Assembly (NCBI RefSeq): GCF_950295315.1
Contig: NC_080171.1
Span: 117,423,064 to 117,487,063 of the forward strand
Origin: Erinaceus europaeus
Taxonomy: Eukaryota > Chordata > Mammalia > Eulipotyphla > Erinaceidae
Length of the DNA stretch: 64,000 nucleotides
Reading direction: 5' to 3'
Shown: positions 57,934-59,765 of the stretch, in pieces
Position numbering within the stretch: position 1 is the stretch's first letter
Layout of the letters: each line of letters begins with the position of its first letter
Made by a program: the position numbers and the translations under genes
Notes under the pieces: generated by a model
Databases searched by the model: none
Seen by the model: only the letters and a program-made list of their open reading frames with translations
Told to the model about the DNA's origin: nothing

Positions 57934-59172
57934 CCATTCTTGAGAAACTAAAAGGTGATTGTTCAGAATGCAGAACAGGGAGATCAAGGAGTAAGGCCTT
58001 TAAATCATCCTCCTGCTTCTGCTTGTCAGATTTCACATTCTACTCTTTCTGCCTCAACTTTCCTCCTCTTTTTTATACATTTAATTTTACTTAATTTCCA
58101 GCTCATTTAAAGAAACCCATTCATAGGGCTGGGTGTAGAGATGCACCTGGTTGAGCACACATATTGCAATGTGGAAGGACCCGGATTAAAGTCCCCGGTC
58201 CCCAGCTGCAGAGGGAAAGCTTCATGAGTGGTGAAGCAGTGTTGCAGGTGTCTCTGTTTTTCTTCCTCTCTATCTCCCCCTTCTCTCTCAATTTCTGGCT
58301 GTCTCTATCCAATAAATAAAGATAATAAAAAATAAATTTTAAAAATCATGTAGCTTGTAATGTTTACAAAAAAGAGAGGGAAGAAGAAAGAAAGAAGGAA
58401 GAGAAACCCATTCATTACAGGTTTTCTGCATCTCCTGATTTTCTCTCTGTAGAACAGAAATTATCTTTAATTGAGGTAACATCATTGAATAAGTATCAGG
58501 AGTAGTCTTCTCTTTCATGTTTCTTAAAGAAGTTAAAGTGCCAACCCCTGTCCACAGCCTTCTGTTTAACATCCTCCCTTCTTTGTATCACACAACCCTA
58601 CCCTCAGACAGAGAGGACTTTTGAGTGGTCAAGCACAAGGCAGAAAATATTGTGGTTTGTGGGAAATTTGGCTCAAATAATTATATTTGATGGTGATGAT
58701 ATGCAGCTGGTATTACAACTTAACACCATTCCTAATGAGGTGAGTCTTTTCTACAAGCAATATTAGAGGGAAAAAACTCATGTTTGGTTCACAGTATGGC
58801 CTCAAAAATGCCTTGACATAGCATCAAATATATAGTACAATTTTGCCATTATTAAGCAAGAATGTCATAACTTCATTTTGTGTTGGCTGTATGTTGTGTT
58901 GATGATTCTGTTTTTTTTTTTTTTCAAGGTCTTACTTGGATATGTCCAAAGTGATCATTTTCAGCTACCTATTCTGGTTTGTTCTCACCATCATCTTCAT
59001 CACTGGCACCACCAGAATCAGCATATTTTGCATGGGTTACTTGGTTGCCTGTTTCTACTTCCTCCTCTTCGGGGGTGATCTGCTATTGAAACCCATCAAG
59101 AGCATCTTGCGCTATTGGGACTGGCTAATCGCATACAATGTTTTTGTGATCACAATGAAAAACATACTGTCA
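13362..59172 (+). CDS. PIEZO2: PIEZO2 partial gene model (21 coding exons; gene continues on both sides)
   Basis: PIEZO2 is a plasma-membrane, homotrimeric mechanically gated cation channel. It carries touch and proprioception in sensory neurons and Merkel cells. Seen here: 21 exons in order, joined as 13362-13524, 15705-15824, 17532-17570, 18955-19093, 21444-21592, 24253-24483, 27132-27255, 31620-31906, 33535-33683, 35776-35949, 39536-39577, 45981-46013, 46409-46632, 48191-48351, 50396-50572, 51363-51488, 54204-54404, 55685-55889, 56006-56107, 57660-57825, 58929-59172. All phases close and there is no internal stop. The product is about 1085 residues of the N-terminal blade: repeated groups of transmembrane helices with acidic cytoplasmic linkers. 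PIEZO1 is less likely because the three Glu-rich linkers and the KVNGRVYLII cassette match what I recall of PIEZO2. Upstream exons (start codon, first helices) and downstream exons (beam, anchor, cap, pore) are outside the window. Intron sizes run from 116 bp to 6.4 kb. Confidence 0.96.
13525..14589. other. Intron after exon 1, no feature recognised
   Basis: Unique intron sequence with one T run at 13758-13771; no repeat recognised. Confidence 0.5.
14590..14812 (+). repeat. Type B SINE
   Basis: CTGGTGGTGCACCTGGTGGAG head, perfect-type B-box GGTTCGAGCC, CTATCCAATAAGTTAATAAAG tail. Confidence 0.9.
14813..15704. other. Intron before exon 2, no feature recognised
   Basis: Unique intron sequence with moderate GC at 14870-15080; no coding match recognised. 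Confidence 0.5.
15705..15824 (+). CDS. PIEZO2: PIEZO2 exon 2 in window (cytoplasmic linker)
   Basis: 120 bp, phase 0 at both ends, 40 codons. Acceptor tctcag, donor gtaagg. It encodes VQDEGTKEEDRVLACSPIQI then RRRSLWYATHYPTDERK, a charged cytoplasmic linker with an Arg/Ser basic patch. A symmetric exon, so skipping would keep frame. Confidence 0.96.
16110..16315 (+). repeat. Type B SINE
   Basis: GGGGCCAGGAGGTAGTGCACC head, GGTTTGAGCC box, CCCAATAAATAAAGAGAATA tail. Confidence 0.92.
16316..17531. other. Repeat-poor intronic island (candidate conserved or regulatory block)
   Basis: About 1.2 kb with no recognised mobile element, unusual here where repeats recur nearly every kilobase. It holds several CpGs, an AP-1-like TGAGTCAT (16720-16727 region) and a CTCF-like motif (16816-16831). 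Whether it is conserved cannot be judged from one genome. Confidence 0.45.
16816..16831 (-). promoter_or_regulatory. CTCF-like motif
   Basis: The minus strand reads CCATCAGAGGGCGCTG, close to the vertebrate CTCF core (CCASCAGRGGGCGC form), with one core mismatch by my recollection. No occupancy evidence; orientation is opposite to PIEZO2 transcription. Confidence 0.45.
17532..17570 (+). CDS. PIEZO2: PIEZO2 exon 3 in window (39-nt small exon)
   Basis: 39 bp, 13 codons: LLSMTQDEYKPSD. Acceptor tttgcag, donor gttagt (non-consensus +3 T). Phase 0 at both ends, so it could act as a cassette. Human PIEZO2 has LLSMTQDDYKPSD at this point in my recollection. The short length and weak donor are the only hints of regulated inclusion. 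Confidence 0.93.
17795..17937 (+). repeat. Type C SINE
   Basis: TGGGGAGGAGGCCCAGTGGG head, GAGTTTGATCCCC box, pyrimidine-rich segment and TTAAATAAAGAAATC end. Confidence 0.8.
17938..18602. other. Intron before the exon 4 SINE, no feature recognised
   Basis: Unique sequence; a moderately GC-rich part at 18170-18350 has no recognised homology. Confidence 0.5.
18617..18903 (+). repeat. Type A hedgehog SINE, young, next to the exon 4 acceptor
   Basis: Near-consensus copy with B-box GGTTCGAACC (18687-18696), flanked by a perfect 14-bp duplication GAAAAGCACAAGTG at 18603-18616 and 18904-18917. Only 37 bp separate the right duplication from PIEZO2 exon 4. The SINE therefore replaced everything normally upstream of position -51 of that acceptor. 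Confidence 0.96.
18955..19093 (+). CDS. PIEZO2: PIEZO2 exon 4 in window (cytoplasmic linker)
   Basis: 139 bp, phase 0 in and phase 1 out. Acceptor ccctgccag, donor gtaagg. Encodes GLLVTVNGNPVDYHTIHP then ENGPAKADLYSTPQYRWEPS, soluble linker sequence matching PIEZO2. A young SINE with a perfect 14-bp target duplication ends only 37 bp upstream of the first exon base, so the branch point lies either in that short remnant or inside the SINE. Confidence 0.96.
19312..19535 (+). repeat. Type B SINE
   Basis: GGAGGCCAGGTGGTGG head, GATTTGAGTC box, CTCCAATAAATAAAGATAAT tail. Confidence 0.9.
19764..20088. repeat. 325-bp polypurine tract, G/A-rich
   Basis: Almost uninterrupted purine on the + strand: irregular GGGGAAGAGG/GGGGAGAGGG units with many G runs of 3-5. 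On the other strand it reads as a Pro/Ser/Leu/Phe-only open frame, which is an artefact of composition. Confidence 0.93.
20089..21443. other. Intron before exon 5, unclassified
   Basis: No recognised exon. 20120-20400 ends in ATAAATAAAGAAG and could be a decayed retroposon or LTR end, but no boundaries are visible. A 68-codon open frame at 20825-21031 matches nothing I know. Confidence 0.45.
21444..21592 (+). CDS. PIEZO2: PIEZO2 exon 5 in window (acidic tract 1 and helix)
   Basis: 149 bp, phase 1 in and phase 0 out. Acceptor atctag, donor gtaagt. Opens with a Glu/Lys-rich run (EKKEEEEEEKVEFEEARS) followed by KRSVKVHAMVSVFQFIMKQS and the start of a transmembrane helix, YICALIAMM. The acidic run is coded by GAA/GAG triplets and looks length-variable between mammals. 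Confidence 0.96.
21800..21977 (-). repeat. Type B SINE
   Basis: Minus-strand copy: TTATTTATTTGTTATTGAGAC tail, CACCTGCAGCTCTTC core, TTGAACCTGGGTCCCT box, CCACTGCCTGGCCTC head. Confidence 0.88.
22255..22552 (-). repeat. Older SINE with (TTTA)n tail
   Basis: Minus-strand copy: (TTTA)n at 22260-22286, AGCTGCAGAACTGCTC core, TTGAACCTGGATCT box, AGCTACCACCCAGTCCC head. Confidence 0.8.
22640..22840 (-). mobile_element. Family D retroposon, short 5'-truncated copy
   Basis: T-rich left end, then TACTGACAAGACCATAGG, CCCACCACCAGAGTTCC and GTGCAGAAGGTCTAAGG. Truncated after about 200 bp. Confidence 0.8.
23036..23950 (-). mobile_element. Family D retroposon, subtype 2 tail
   Basis: The left end reads TTCCATTAGTGATTTAATAA instead of TATAAAAAGGAAAC, a subtype shared with 28098 and 34130. 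The body continues through TGGTAGCATCTGCAATTTG and GGGCCCATGACTTTAC to about 23950, some 300 bp before exon 6. Confidence 0.82.
24253..24483 (+). CDS. PIEZO2: PIEZO2 exon 6 in window (two blade helices)
   Basis: 231 bp, phase 0/0, 77 codons. Acceptor tttaag, donor gtaagt. Encodes AWSITYHSWLTFVLLIWSC, a basic turn (MIRNRRKYAM), a second hydrophobic helix (VVYGNLLLVLQYIWSF) and FLEKKEPGELASK. Nearly identical to human PIEZO2 as recalled. A type B SINE begins about 27 bp after the donor. Confidence 0.97.
24511..24725 (+). repeat. Type B SINE, 27 bp after the exon 6 donor
   Basis: GGGCCAGGTGGTAGCACACC head, CTATCCAATAATAAGTAAAT tail. With the next copy it appears to sit between AGCATTG repeats (24504-24510 and 24955-24961), so the pair may be one dimeric or nested insertion. 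Confidence 0.9.
24735..24951 (+). repeat. Type B SINE (second of a tandem pair)
   Basis: GGCTGAGTGGTGGCATGCC head, GGTTCACACT box, TTATAAATAAAGATAATAAA tail. Confidence 0.9.
25104..25626 (-). mobile_element. Family D retroposon
   Basis: TTTTTATTTATAAAAAGGAAAC at the A-tail end, then CCACCACCAGAAAGAACTC, CTCTGGGAGTATGGACC and so on to GGGCCCATGACTG. Truncated there. Confidence 0.88.
25627..27131. other. Intron before exon 7, no feature recognised
   Basis: About 1.5 kb of AT-rich, apparently unique intron, with a T run at 26702-26720. Confidence 0.5.
27132..27255 (+). CDS. PIEZO2: PIEZO2 exon 7 in window (helix and coiled linker)
   Basis: 124 bp, phase 0 in and 1 out. Acceptor ttacag, donor gtaaac. 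ILFTITFWLLLRQHLTEQ is a membrane helix running into a charged amphipathic segment (KALREKEALLSEVKIGSQ). A single difference from the human QEKEALL (R for Q) is visible from memory. Confidence 0.95.
27256..27599. other. Intron after exon 7, no feature recognised
   Basis: Unique sequence; GAAGAGGAAATGGAGGCTC resembles an old mammalian-wide repeat end but is not enough to classify. Confidence 0.4.
27600..27960 (+). repeat. Type A SINE with 3' extension
   Basis: Type A head and body followed by the extension GGAAAAAATTGCTTCCAGGA...AGCAATAAGCCTGGAGGC and an A-rich end. Same extension as 51799-52142. Confidence 0.88.
28098..29420 (-). mobile_element. Family D retroposon, subtype 2, long copy
   Basis: Subtype 2 tail (TTTTTATTAGTGATTTATAA). 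It has about 290 bp at 28210-28505 not present in the other copies, then rejoins the shared body (CCCTCTGCGAGTATGGACC) and reaches TGGTAGAGAGAGGGATC near 29350. Confidence 0.82.
29454..29722 (+). repeat. Type A SINE
   Basis: AGGAGTGACGGTAGCTCAGC head with a decayed B-box, ACAACAACAATAATAACTAC tail. Confidence 0.9.
29946..30224 (+). repeat. Type A SINE
   Basis: GGGAGTTGGGCGGTAGCGC head; flanked by TCAGCACTG on both sides (about 29937 and 30226). Confidence 0.92.
30225..30918. other. Intron, AT-rich, no feature recognised
   Basis: Unique AT-rich sequence. Confidence 0.5.
30919..31478 (-). mobile_element. Family D retroposon with target-site duplication
   Basis: 560-bp copy bounded by imperfect 20-bp duplications (TTACAAATGTTCTCTTTTCT at 30899-30918; the partner at 31479-31498 differs at three sites). 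Shows that these are endonuclease-primed retroposon insertions with 5' truncation. Confidence 0.88.
31620..31906 (+). CDS. PIEZO2: PIEZO2 exon 8 in window (acidic tract 2 and two helices)
   Basis: 287 bp, phase 1 in, 0 out. Acceptor ttgaag, donor gtacgt. Starts DDEQGMHVEVEEPKDEEG, continues as an Arg/Lys/Glu-rich tract to EEDDDQDIMKVLGN, then helices VVAMFIKYWIYVCGGMFFFV and KIIYMVLFLFCVALYQ. The hydrophobic part is conserved; the acidic half diverges from human in sequence but keeps its charge. Confidence 0.96.
31907..32261. other. Intron after exon 8, no feature recognised
   Basis: T run just after the donor, then unique sequence. Confidence 0.5.
32262..32510 (+). repeat. SINE with 3' extension
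   Basis: GGGCCCAGGTGGTCATGCATC head, a shortened body, then AAAATGGCCACTAGGGGCAG...AGCAATAACCCTGGTGGC. Passes straight into a GAAA array that probably grew from its A-rich tail. Confidence 0.82.
32512..32630. repeat. (GAAA)n microsatellite
   Basis: About 15 uninterrupted AAAG units, then GA-rich imperfect units to 32630. Confidence 0.95.
32822..32955 (+). repeat. Type C SINE
   Basis: CCCTCAGGAGGTGGCTCAGTGG head, GATTTGATCC box, TCTCTCTTATTAATATGTAA end. Confidence 0.75.
32956..33534. other. Intron before exon 9
   Basis: Unique sequence except for an (AAAT)n microsatellite at 33317-33354. Confidence 0.6.
33535..33683 (+). CDS. PIEZO2: PIEZO2 exon 9 in window (blade helix, NMT sequon)
   Basis: 149 bp, phase 0 in and 2 out. 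Acceptor cctag, donor gtaagg. VHYEWWRRILKYFWMSVVIY begins the segment and MLVLIFIYTYQF continues the helix, followed by FPGLWQNMTGLKKEK. Human has WWRKIL, so one conservative K-to-R change is seen. Confidence 0.96.
33765..33975 (-). repeat. Type B SINE, 80 bp after exon 9
   Basis: Minus-strand copy with AGAGCTTCTT duplications on both sides (33755-33764 and about 33977). Box TTGAACCTGGGTCCTT, head CCACCACGCGGCCCC. Confidence 0.93.
34130..34283 (-). mobile_element. Family D retroposon, subtype 2, very short copy
   Basis: TTTTTTACTAGTGATTTAATAA end, then CCACCACCAGAGTTCC and ATCCCTCTGGGAGTCTG. Only about 150 bp survive. Confidence 0.75.
34560..34806 (-). repeat. Type B SINE
   Basis: Minus-strand copy with an expanded GAGAGA-rich body, box TTGAACCCAGGTCC, head CCACCCAGCCCC. 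Confidence 0.9.
34807..35508. other. Intron before exon 10, mostly unclassified
   Basis: 34960-35056 (CCAACCTGGGACACACAGG...TTCTCCAGCCC) may be an old minus-strand SINE; the rest is unrecognised. Confidence 0.45.
35509..35591 (+). repeat. Type A SINE truncated to its tRNA-like head
   Basis: 83 bp covering only the tRNA-related part, ending right after the B-box (GGTTCGAGCCCCC). 3' truncation is atypical because retroposition normally loses the 5' end. Confidence 0.85.
35776..35949 (+). CDS. PIEZO2: PIEZO2 exon 10 in window (helix; splits before microexons)
   Basis: 174 bp, phase 2 in and 2 out. The acceptor follows an uninterrupted T run (tttacag); donor gtgagt. Encodes LEDLGLKQFTVAELFTRIF, the helix IPTSFLLVCILHLHYFHD and the linker LKSIPRKEDSAIY. 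The last two bases AG can be completed as Ser (microexon 39536) or Arg (exon 46409), which is how the cassettes stay in frame. Confidence 0.96.
36255..36452 (-). mobile_element. L1 3' UTR, 198-bp insertion with 18-bp target duplication
   Basis: GGGGGATTAATGTTGTTCAG...ACTTGGGTGCAATACG, 3' UTR of the same L1 subfamily as 50590-51140. Perfect duplications GGGAGGTTATGTGTTTTT at 36237-36254 and 36453-36470 define both ends. Confidence 0.93.
36471..37244. other. Intron, no feature recognised
   Basis: Unique sequence with a short AAAG run at 36955-36976. Confidence 0.5.
37245..37727 (-). mobile_element. Family D retroposon
   Basis: TATAATTTTTATTTATAAAAAGG end, then the standard body to GGAGTAGTGCAGATG. 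Probable duplications of TCTTTATTATTAT at both ends. Confidence 0.87.
37898..38095 (+). repeat. Type B SINE
   Basis: AGGCCAGGTGGTGGCACACC head, CTATCCAATAAATAAAGAAA tail. Confidence 0.92.
38200..38462 (+). repeat. Type A SINE
   Basis: AGGAGTCAGACAGTAGCGC head, GGTTCGAGCC box, AACAACAACGGCATCAATAA tail. Confidence 0.92.
38463..39535. other. Intron before microexon 11
   Basis: No recognised mobile element beyond a possible decayed SINE at 38485-38640. Contains the GCATG cluster listed separately. Confidence 0.5.
39379..39503 (+). promoter_or_regulatory. GCATG (RBFOX-type) cluster upstream of microexon 11
   Basis: TGCATG at 39379-39384 and GCATG at 39387-39391 and 39499-39503, within 160 nt upstream of the exon. 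A fourth GCATG lies downstream at 39758-39762. RBFOX proteins bind this motif in pre-mRNA; upstream sites usually repress and downstream sites usually promote inclusion. Binding here is inferred. Confidence 0.45.
39536..39577 (+). CDS. PIEZO2: PIEZO2 microexon 11 in window (42 nt, probable cassette)
   Basis: 42 bp, phase 2/2, 14 codons: SHAKVNGRVYLIIN, matching a segment I recall in the longer human PIEZO2 isoform. Acceptor ggtag with a weak pyrimidine tract, donor gtgggt. Flanked by very long introns (3.6 kb and 6.4 kb). Joining exon 10 directly to the exon at 46409 also reads through (IYRLAHPEG), so this exon is probably alternatively spliced. RBFOX-type GCATG motifs lie within 160 bp upstream. 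Confidence 0.93.
   Translation, partial: PCQSQWARISNNQ
39578..40352. other. Intron after microexon 11, repeat-free
   Basis: About 775 bp without recognised repeats, GC-richer (39950-40130) than its surroundings. Several short open frames, none recognised. Could be conserved splicing or enhancer sequence; not testable here. Confidence 0.45.
40353..40562 (+). repeat. Type B SINE with duplicated head motif
   Basis: GGGGGCCGGGTGGTGGCGCACG followed by a second GTGGTGGCGCACATGG, a small internal duplication in the A-box region. Tail CCCAATAAATAAAGATAAA. Confidence 0.93.
40563..41283. other. Intron, no mobile element recognised
   Basis: Unique sequence; CT-rich stretch at 41055-41130. Confidence 0.5.
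41284..41550 (+). repeat. Type C SINE followed by (GAAA)n/(GGAA)n
   Basis: GGGGTCAGTGAAATAGCTC head and GGATCAAACTTGCC box to about 41430, then a purine microsatellite to 41550 that probably grew from the tail. Confidence 0.75.
41805..42030 (-). repeat. Older SINE, minus strand
   Basis: GAGAGCCAGAGAGGAAGAG body, GGGCTTAATTCCAGC box, CTCCCAGCCACCAGG head; diverged. Confidence 0.65.
42108..42318 (+). repeat. Type B SINE
   Basis: GGGTTGGATGGTAGTATAC head, AGGTTCTAGCCCCC box, CTATCAAATAGATTTTTAAA tail. Confidence 0.9.
42319..43070. other. Intron, no feature recognised
   Basis: Unique AT-rich sequence. Confidence 0.5.
43071..43290 (+). repeat. Type B SINE
   Basis: AGGGGCTGGGCGGTGGCAC head, AGTTCAAGCCCCC box, CTATCCAATCAATAAATTAA tail. 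First of three type B copies within 850 bp in the same orientation. Confidence 0.92.
43327..43530 (+). repeat. Type B SINE, older copy
   Basis: GGGAGCTAGGCACTGATGTG head, GATTCAAACCCC box, AGTGAATAAATAAAATG end; more diverged than its neighbours. Confidence 0.82.
43703..43917 (+). repeat. Type B SINE
   Basis: GGGGCCGGGTGGTGGCACACC head, GGTTCAAGCC box, tail CCAATAAATAAATAAAGATG. CAGCTCCA on both sides is the probable target duplication. Confidence 0.94.
43918..44844. other. Intron, no feature recognised
   Basis: Unique sequence with a (GAT)n run at 44382-44396. Confidence 0.5.
44845..45108 (-). repeat. Type A SINE
   Basis: Minus-strand full copy, head ...CTACCACCCGACTCCCC, flanked by AGCTCCAC on both sides. 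Confidence 0.93.
45109..45980. other. Intron before microexon 12
   Basis: No recognised repeat. GCATG at 45703-45707 and 45894-45898; a strong pyrimidine tract at 45935-45975 precedes the acceptor. Confidence 0.5.
45894..45898 (+). promoter_or_regulatory. GCATG motif 83 nt upstream of microexon 12
   Basis: Single RBFOX-type core, in the same relative position as the cluster before microexon 11. A 5-mer alone is weak evidence. Confidence 0.3.
45981..46013 (+). CDS. PIEZO2: PIEZO2 microexon 12 in window (33 nt, probable cassette)
   Basis: 33 bp, phase 2/2, 11 codons: SIKKKLPIHQN followed by a split Glu. Acceptor gagcag after a strong pyrimidine stretch, donor gtaagt. It is basic (IKKKLP), sitting just before a highly acidic exon, so its inclusion would shift local charge. 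Any combination of the two microexons keeps the frame. Confidence 0.93.
   Translation, partial: HQEKITNPPK
46409..46632 (+). CDS. PIEZO2: PIEZO2 exon 13 in window (acidic tract 3)
   Basis: 224 bp, phase 2 in and 1 out, so not skippable in frame. Acceptor ctacag, donor gtaatg. Encodes LAHPEGSLPDITMMNMTTSL, a variable middle, then KDSEEDEEEDEEEE and a near-unbroken Glu run to EETS. The run (46567-46627) is coded by mixed GAG/GAA/GAT codons, a purine microsatellite inside coding sequence. Human has Ser and Gly interruptions in this run from memory. Confidence 0.95.
46633..46961. other. Intron after exon 13, no feature recognised
   Basis: Unique sequence with a T run at 46712-46727. Confidence 0.5.
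46962..47100 (+). repeat. Type C SINE
   Basis: GTTTGAGAGGTGGCACAGTGG head, AAGTTCAATTCC box, CCTCGTAAATGTATAAGTAA end. Confidence 0.78.
47170..47207. repeat. (GGGA)n(GA)n microsatellite
   Basis: Four GGGA units and about 11 GA units. Confidence 0.9.
47208..47632. other. Intron, no feature recognised
   Basis: AT-rich. The first 100 bp (GAGACCCTGGATTCCATTC) may be the body of an old type C SINE. Confidence 0.45.
47633..47697. repeat. (TG)n(AG)n compound microsatellite
   Basis: About 15 TG units followed directly by about 16 GA units. Confidence 0.95.
47698..48190. other. Intron before exon 14, no feature recognised
   Basis: Unique sequence. Confidence 0.5.
48191..48351 (+). CDS. PIEZO2: PIEZO2 exon 14 in window (blade helices)
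   Basis: 161 bp, phase 1 in, 0 out. Acceptor tttgcag, donor gtgagt. Reads DLRNKWHLVIDRLTVLFLKF, EYFHKMQVFMWWILELHIIK, IVSSYIIWVSVKE. Start of a new transmembrane unit, with the amphipathic pre-helix typical of PIEZO blades. Essentially identical to human apart from L-to-M in HKMQ. Confidence 0.97.
48735..48885 (-). repeat. Type C SINE
   Basis: Minus strand; TACTGCTCAGCTCTGGCTTA and AGATTGAACCTGGAAC match the copy at 993-1135. Confidence 0.8.
49275..49453 (-). repeat. Type B SINE
   Basis: Minus strand; GTATAGAGATAGAGAGAAG body, CTTGAACCCGGGTCCTTG box, CACCACTCAGTCCC head. Preceded by a short TA run (49187-49200). Confidence 0.87.
49454..50395. other. Intron before exon 15, no feature recognised
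   Basis: About 940 bp with no recognised repeat. Confidence 0.5.
50396..50572 (+). CDS. PIEZO2: PIEZO2 exon 15 in window (two helices)
   Basis: 177 bp, phase 0/0, 59 codons. Acceptor tttttag, donor gtaagc. VSLFNYVFLISWAFALPYAK and LRRIASSVCTVWTCVIIVCK are helices; the exon ends YQLQTIKPENFSVNCSL, which carries two N-glycosylation sequons (NFS, NCS) and so marks the extracellular side. Confidence 0.97.
50590..51140 (-). mobile_element. L1 3' end (ORF2 C-terminus and 3' UTR)
   Basis: Minus strand. The reverse frame at 50847-51116 carries MFMAAQVVMAKTWKQPRCPT and YTMEYYSAIK, ORF2 C-terminal signatures. The 3' UTR (TGATACATGTGTAGCATTTC) matches 36255-36452. Starts about 20 bp after the exon 15 donor. 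Confidence 0.93.
51363..51488 (+). CDS. PIEZO2: PIEZO2 exon 16 in window (extracellular glycosylated loop)
   Basis: 126 bp, phase 0/0, 42 codons. Acceptor tttctag, donor gtaaag. PNENQTNIPISQLNMSLLYS contains sequons NQT and NMS, then APIDPTEWVGLRKSSPLLVY. Human reads NIPFNELNKS here from memory, so the loop varies while both sequons persist. With exon 15 this gives four sequons in one extracellular loop. Confidence 0.97.
51799..52142 (+). repeat. Type A SINE, long form with 3' extension, 13-bp target duplication
   Basis: GGGGTCGGGCGGTGGCGCAGC head, then AAAAATGGCCTCCAGGATTG...AGCAATAACCCTGGAG. Flanked by AAAAAAAGCCACT at 51786-51798 and 52143-52155, so the extension is part of the transposed unit and not flank. 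Confidence 0.95.
52493..52740 (+). repeat. Old SINE-like unit with (CT)n and (TA)n array
   Basis: GGGCCATGAGATATCTCAC head, a decayed box, then CT-rich sequence and (TA)n at 52661-52705 (about 22 units). Confidence 0.7.
52741..53129. other. Intron, no feature recognised
   Basis: Unique AT-rich sequence; short TCTA repeats near 52991. Confidence 0.45.
53130..53335 (+). repeat. Type B SINE
   Basis: Decayed head, CTGAGCCCCTGGCCCCTG, GGGGAAAGCTTTTCGAGGGG, tail CCAATACATAAATAAAAG. Followed at 53340-53460 by a type C unit. Confidence 0.85.
53461..53824. other. Intron, no feature recognised
   Basis: Unique sequence. Confidence 0.45.
53825..54112 (+). repeat. Type A SINE near exon 17
   Basis: GGGGAGTCGGGCAGTAGAGC head, GGTTCGAGCC box with a small (CA)n expansion at 53929-53938, CAACAAAAACAACAACTACT tail. 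Ends about 90 bp before the exon 17 acceptor. Confidence 0.93.
54204..54404 (+). CDS. PIEZO2: PIEZO2 exon 17 in window
   Basis: 201 bp, phase 0/0, 67 codons. Acceptor tgtag, donor gtgagt. NNLLMLAILAFEVTIYRHQE is a helix, followed by the cytoplasmic YYRGRNN and the amphipathic IFHDITRLHLDDGIINCAKY and FINYFFYKFGLE. A type A SINE ends about 90 bp upstream of the acceptor. Confidence 0.97.
54590..54796 (-). repeat. Type B SINE after a (TA)n run
   Basis: Minus strand; GGATAGAGACAGCTAGAAATT body, CTTGAACCTAGGTCTTT box, CCAGCCGGCCCC head. GGTTGNATGCTTT flanks it; (TA)n at 54557-54587 lies next to the tail. Confidence 0.93.
54980..55312 (+). mobile_element. L1 3' UTR fragment, sense orientation
   Basis: GAGTGATCTTACTTCTAGG, AACAAGGACAGAAATGG and CACCAAAGCAAAGGATTC match 11100-11470; ends in an (AATA)n tail at 55297-55316. 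Confidence 0.8.
55317..55684. other. Intron before exon 18, no feature recognised
   Basis: Unique sequence ending in a T run and the acceptor. Confidence 0.5.
55685..55889 (+). CDS. PIEZO2: PIEZO2 exon 18 in window (two helices)
   Basis: 205 bp, phase 0 in, 1 out. Acceptor tacgcag after a T run, donor gtgagt. TCFLMSVNVIGQRMDFYAMI and HACWLIAVLYRRRRKAIAEI give a helix with a tetra-Arg cytoplasmic stop, then WPKYCCFLACIITFQYFVCI. The next intron is only 116 bp, the shortest here. Confidence 0.97.
56006..56107 (+). CDS. PIEZO2: PIEZO2 exon 19 in window
   Basis: 102 bp, phase 1/1, symmetric. Acceptor ctgcag, donor gtgagt. DYPWRFKHASFNDNIIKWLY then FPDFIVRPNPVFLV. Human has FKGASF; hedgehog has FKHASF. 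The loop follows a Pro/Cys-rich extracellular turn (GIPPAPC) at the end of exon 18. Confidence 0.97.
56108..56861. other. Intron after exon 19, no feature recognised
   Basis: Unique sequence; no repeat recognised. Confidence 0.5.
56862..57000 (+). repeat. Type C SINE
   Basis: GGGGGCTCAGAGAAATGGCTC head, GGCTTCCAGTTCAGTG box; runs into a TG array. Confidence 0.7.
57002..57060. repeat. (TG)n microsatellite
   Basis: About 29 uninterrupted TG units. Confidence 0.97.
57074..57290 (+). repeat. Type B SINE
   Basis: AGGGCTGGGTGGTGGCACACC head, CTATCCAACAAATAAGAAAAG tail. Confidence 0.92.
57291..57659. other. Intron before exon 20, no feature recognised
   Basis: Unique sequence; GGGCTGTATAGTTTAGGGG near 57570 could be an old SINE head. 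Confidence 0.45.
57660..57825 (+). CDS. PIEZO2: PIEZO2 exon 20 in window
   Basis: 166 bp, phase 1 in and 2 out. Acceptor ttgccag, donor gtaatg. YDFMLLLCASLQRQIFEDEN then KAAVRIMAGDNVEICMNLDA and SFSQHNPVPDFIHC, the latter a conserved cytoplasmic linker. No difference from human is apparent from memory. Confidence 0.97.
57886..57931. repeat. (CA)n microsatellite
   Basis: About 20 CA units, 60 bp after the exon 20 donor. CA repeats just downstream of donors can bind hnRNP L, a known splicing regulator; any effect here is speculative. Confidence 0.95.
58127..58345 (+). repeat. Type B SINE
   Basis: AGGGCTGGGTGTAGAGATGC head, CTATCCAATAAATAAAGATA tail. Confidence 0.92.
58346..58928. other. Intron before exon 21, no feature recognised
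   Basis: Unique sequence with an AAAG-rich patch at 58374-58400 and a T run before the acceptor. Confidence 0.5.
58929..59172 (+). CDS. PIEZO2: PIEZO2 exon 21 in window (last exon seen)
   Basis: 244 bp, phase 2 in and 0 out. The acceptor follows a long T run (tttcaag); donor gtaagt. SYLDMSKVIIFSYLFWFVLT, IIFITGTTRISIFCMGYLVA and LLFGGDLLLKPIKSILRYWD with WLIAYNVFVITMKNILS are blade helices. The next expected exon (starting IGACGYIGT) was not found in the remaining 4.8 kb. Confidence 0.97.
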
Positions 59173-59614
59173 GTAAGTAGCTCCTATGGTCTACCACATT
59201 TGTGGTTTCCTTGCAAGAGTAAACAAGGCTGTCAGTGGTTATTAAAAATCCATTGCCCTTACCCCTCACACGAGCCTCTTAAGAGCTTCAAACAAGAGCT
59301 GCAAATCTGAGGTTCAAGTGGCCGTTCATTTACTCTTTGTTTGGTCATGTTACACAGCGTACTATCTGTTTATCTCCATCATTCTACGTCCATGTGACCA
59401 GAGGATATGTATTTGTAGGAATAAATCTTAGAACATGTATAATTGATGAAATCTCACTTCTTAAGAGAAGTCTTTTATCAGCATTCATGATGTTATATAA
59501 AGTGGTCCTCTTAAGAGTTTATCAGCCATAGAATCTTGTTGGAAGTTGTATCATGTTGACTAAAAGTAGTTCTCTCCATACCTAGATGGAATTGTGAAAG
59601 CAGAAACTAACATG
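59173..59614. other. Intron after exon 21, no feature recognised
   Basis: The exon's frame stays open past the donor to 59310, but the sequence stops resembling PIEZO2 at the gtaagt. Confidence 0.6.
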
Positions 59615-59745
59615 AGGCCAGGAAAACAGCCTAATGGTTATGCAAAAGGCTTTCATACCTGAGGCTCTAAAGTACTAGATTCTGTCCCTAGTATAACATG
59701 GAGCTAAAAAGTACTCTGGTTAAAAAAATTAAATAAAGGAAAAAA
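59615..59745 (+). repeat. Type C SINE
   Basis: GGCCAGGAAAACAGCCTAATGG head, GATTCTGTCCCTAG box, GTACTCTGGTTAAAAAAATT end; plus-strand counterpart of 993-1135. Confidence 0.8.
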
Positions 59746-59765
59746 AATTTTTTTAATTAAATAAA

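Noticed and set aside
59173..59310. Extension of PIEZO2 exon 21 past its donor to a stop at 59308
   Set aside because: A consensus gtaagt lies at 59173 and similarity to PIEZO2 stops there; at most a rare intron-retention product.
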